Positions 62,026-64,000 of a stretch of 64,000 bases of DNA are shown here, piece by piece; within the stretch, counting starts at the first letter, position 1, and every line of letters begins with the position of its first letter. A program made the position numbers and the translations under genes. Source of the stretch: Lachancea dasiensis (lineage: Eukaryota > Ascomycota > Saccharomycetes > Saccharomycetales > Saccharomycetaceae); assembly GCA_900074725.1 (NCBI GenBank), contig LT598461.1:434001-498000 (forward strand). The letters run 5' to 3'. The notes beneath the pieces are model-generated. The model saw nothing but the letters and a program-made list of their open reading frames with translations, ran no database searches and was not told the origin of the DNA.

Positions 62026-64000
62026 ATGTCAACCGATAAAGCACACAATGAAAACAGCTCTGAATGTGGCTCTGAAGCGAAAAGAAGGTCCCAATTACGC
62101 TCTGAAAAGAGAAAATCTGAGGTTTTGATCGCTGCCCAATCATTGGATTCTGAACTTCAACATGTTAAGAATCTGAAAAGGATATCGATCGGCTCCTTGG
62201 ATATGCTGATTGATCCAGAAATGGAATATCGTGTGAGTCCTACGACATCGCAAGCCTCGTCACTAAGTGACGACTCTGTATCTATAGAATCCTTACCACA
62301 GGAGGAGCATGGTGAACGTTATAGCGTTGAAGAAGCTGTGGGTGAAACGCTTTCATTTGCCAATGATGATAGCATAGATGTTACAAGTGCTGAATATTTA
62401 CAGGAGTCGGTGGCACCAGCAATTAGCCAGGTTTCTTCTTCAGGGCGTAGTCTAAGCGGCGTTCGCAGAGGTGGTCTCTCTAGTAAATCACCTTCTGATG
62501 AAATAATAAATCCGAAATCCCGTGAGGGCCCAGTGAAACAAAATCTTCTGTGGGTCCCTGCTAATCAGCATCCGAGTGTGAAACCCGAAAATTATTTGGA
62601 ACTTGTCCAAGATACATTGCATACGTTGAAGATAGACAAAGATTTCGACGCTCCCTCCGAACAGCACCCTCCAACAAAATCTGCATTGAAGACTACCAGC
62701 TCACCTTCCAATCAACTACGATCGGGTTCAAGCGCAATTGTTCGCCGTCCATCCGGATTGCGCAAATCGTATACAGAACTGGAGGATTTACTGAAGCAAG
62801 AGCTGGAAAACGATGGTGGAGAGCACAACGAAAAAGCGAGGGGTGCAAAATGTGCCACTGGTCTCCAACAGGCAACTAGATCAACATCTTTGAGGGACAT
62901 CACAGAAGAGTTGACGCGAATCTCGAATAGGGCTGGCTTTACCGATGAGGATGCTGTGTCGTTAGCCCGGACTCTTAGTATGGCAGGCTCTTACGATAAT
63001 CCTGAGATGGTCAATCAATCCCCAGGATCTAATAATCAGACTGACGGTGAACTGGAATATGCTTCCAGCATTTTTACCAAGGGAGGACTAGCTATTCCTG
63101 TACGTTCTTCTTTGAGGCGTAGCAAATTCAACTCATATCGCAGAAGGACACCTAGCGGAAGCAGTTTAGGTAGCTCTAGCTTACCATCGTCCATCTCAGA
63201 AGCCGCACCACAGCCCCAAGCTGAAAAACCCAGCGTCCCTTCTACTCGGGCTACTGAAAGCGCTGTGCAGTCCCCGAGCTCCATTAGTGATTTCAATGAA
63301 ATTTACGATCACTACCGACAAAGCAGCTTAGGAAGTCTTTCAGACTTGAACTCGACTGAGAACGACCACGAAGACCCACTTGAGACATCTAGAGCAAGTG
63401 ATGATAAATCAAGCGCTGCGATAAAAGATCAATACGAATTCTACGACGATTCCCTCAATCATATTGGTAAGGTGCAGAGGGTGGATATAGATCATACTAG
63501 TCAAACCTCACGAAAGAAGACAGGTTGGAATTGGTTTGGCAAAAAGACTGCGAAGGACCAAGAGCCTGTCAAAGGGGTTGAGAGACGATTTTCAAACGAT
63601 TTTGTCAACGTGAAAGAGAACGAAACAAAAACCACAAACAGACCGCTAGACAAGGTGAGTCACTCTAGACATCGCCATCACAGGCTCGAGAATAATGATG
63701 GGCGGGAAAGGCAAGACTTAGTTACAACTCATGCGAACACTTCGTCCCTTAAAAAGGCAAAACGAGGAAACAAATTTATACATTTATTCAAACGCAATCG
63801 TTCTTCTTCGACGGGTCACAGAGATACCGATGAAGGAAGTGGGTCACAAGGTAACATCAAGAAAGGGATTAGCGGCGTACTTAGAACGAGGGCATCGTCA
63901 AACAATCTTACAGAGCGTCATCAAGCTCCCAATTCAGAAAATCGTATCGACTATAGCATTGATGGTCTACCAAGTGACCAAGAGAAGCCGTCACGGGTCA
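62026..64000 (+). CDS. Zds1/Zds2-family PP2A-Cdc55 regulator, 3' end outside the window
   Basis: Zds proteins bind and localise PP2A-Cdc55 and affect mitotic exit, polarity and silencing. The ATG at 62026 opens a frame that runs to the window end without a stop (658 full codons); the S. cerevisiae proteins have about 915 and 942 residues, so the C-terminal Zds_C domain that binds Cdc55 is missing from view. Visible are the conserved N-terminal LDSELQHVKNLKRISIGSLDMLIDPEMEYRV near 39-69 and the family segment LLWVPANQHPSVKPENY near 175-191. Long Ser-rich basic regions follow (RSSLRRSKFNSYRRRTPSGS near 359), and lysine-rich WNWFGKKT lies near 502. The neighbours RCE1 (beside ZDS1) and COQ5 (beside ZDS2) show that it is the unduplicated gene. 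Confidence 0.93.
   Translation, partial: MSTDKAHNENSSECGSEAKRRSQLRSEKRKSEVLIAAQSLDSELQHVKNLKRISIGSLDMLIDPEMEYRVSPTTSQASSLSDDSVSIESLPQEEHGERYSVEEAVGETLSFANDDSIDVTSAEYLQESVAPAISQVSSSGRSLSGVRRGGLSSKSPSDEIINPKSREGPVKQNLLWVPANQHPSVKPENYLELVQDTLHTLKIDKDFDAPSEQHPPTKSALKTTSSPSNQLRSGSSAIVRRPSGLRKSYTELEDLLKQELENDGGEHNEKARGAKCATGLQQATRSTSLRDITEELTRISNRAGFTDEDAVSLARTLSMAGSYDNPEMVNQSPGSNNQTDGELEYASSIFTKGGLAIPVRSSLRRSKFNSYRRRTPSGSSLGSSSLPSSISEAAPQPQAEKPSVPSTRATESAVQSPSSISDFNEIYDHYRQSSLGSLSDLNSTENDHEDPLETSRASDDKSSAAIKDQYEFYDDSLNHIGKVQRVDIDHTSQTSRKKTGWNWFGKKTAKDQEPVKGVERRFSNDFVNVKENETKTTNRPLDKVSHSRHRHHRLENNDGRERQDLVTTHANTSSLKKAKRGNKFIHLFKRNRSSSTGHRDTDEGSGSQGNIKKGISGVLRTRASSNNLTERHQAPNSENRIDYSIDGLPSDQEKPSRV

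Overview
This is about 64 kb of nuclear chromosome from a budding yeast of the family Saccharomycetaceae. The genes are compact and nearly intron-free, and almost every one can be matched by sequence and by neighbour to a Saccharomyces cerevisiae gene. CTG is read as leucine: the two adjacent CTG codons at 18178-18183 fall on the conserved Leu-Leu of Yku70, so this is not a CUG-Ser species. Genes that in S. cerevisiae are split between the two sister regions of the whole-genome duplication are interleaved here as single copies (for example PGM3, FCP1 and DSK2 from the right arm of chromosome XIII with VAN1, TAF8, DAT1, CTK3 and COQ5 from the left arm). This is the signature of a lineage that never underwent the duplication. 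Lachancea, Torulaspora, Zygosaccharomyces and Kluyveromyces are candidates; my weak preference is Lachancea-like. No centromere, telomere, CRISPR array or intact transposon was seen.

Layout. Block A (1-16.5 kb) matches S. cerevisiae chromosome V left (UTR4, RAD23, ANP1, HYP2, MCM3, SPF1) merged with the sister region on chromosome X (TAH11). Block B (16.6-64 kb) matches chromosome XIII. It holds YKU70, NGL2, MRPL33, a YML119W-like gene and DSS1, which look inverted as a group. Then come RIT1, AEP2, GPI12, CAT8, NAB6, ATR1, VAN1, a SAM4/MHT1-type methyltransferase, PGM3, FCP1, TAF8, DSK2, DAT1, CTK3, BUL1/2, COQ5, an intron-containing tRNA-Pro(UGG), RCE1 and the start of ZDS1/2. UTR4 and ZDS are cut by the window edges. 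The A/B junction is the 142 bp between TAH11 and YKU70.

Gene content is mostly housekeeping: helicase loading (MCM3, TAH11), Golgi mannan synthesis (ANP1, VAN1), ubiquitin shuttling (RAD23, DSK2), transcription (TAF8, FCP1, CTK3), tRNA and mitochondrial RNA handling (RIT1, DSS1, AEP2, MRPL33), prenyl-protein, GPI and ubiquinone synthesis (RCE1, GPI12, COQ5), and regulators (CAT8, NAB6, BUL, ZDS, DAT1). I see no new multigene system. The most useful non-obvious results are a spliceosomal intron that supplies the true N-terminus of VAN1, the rearrangement breakpoints around 16.6 and 25 kb, a syntenic assignment of an otherwise unrecognisable 316-residue protein to YML119W, and a degenerate dioxygenase active site in TAH11. 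Comparisons with S. cerevisiae are from memory, without database searches.
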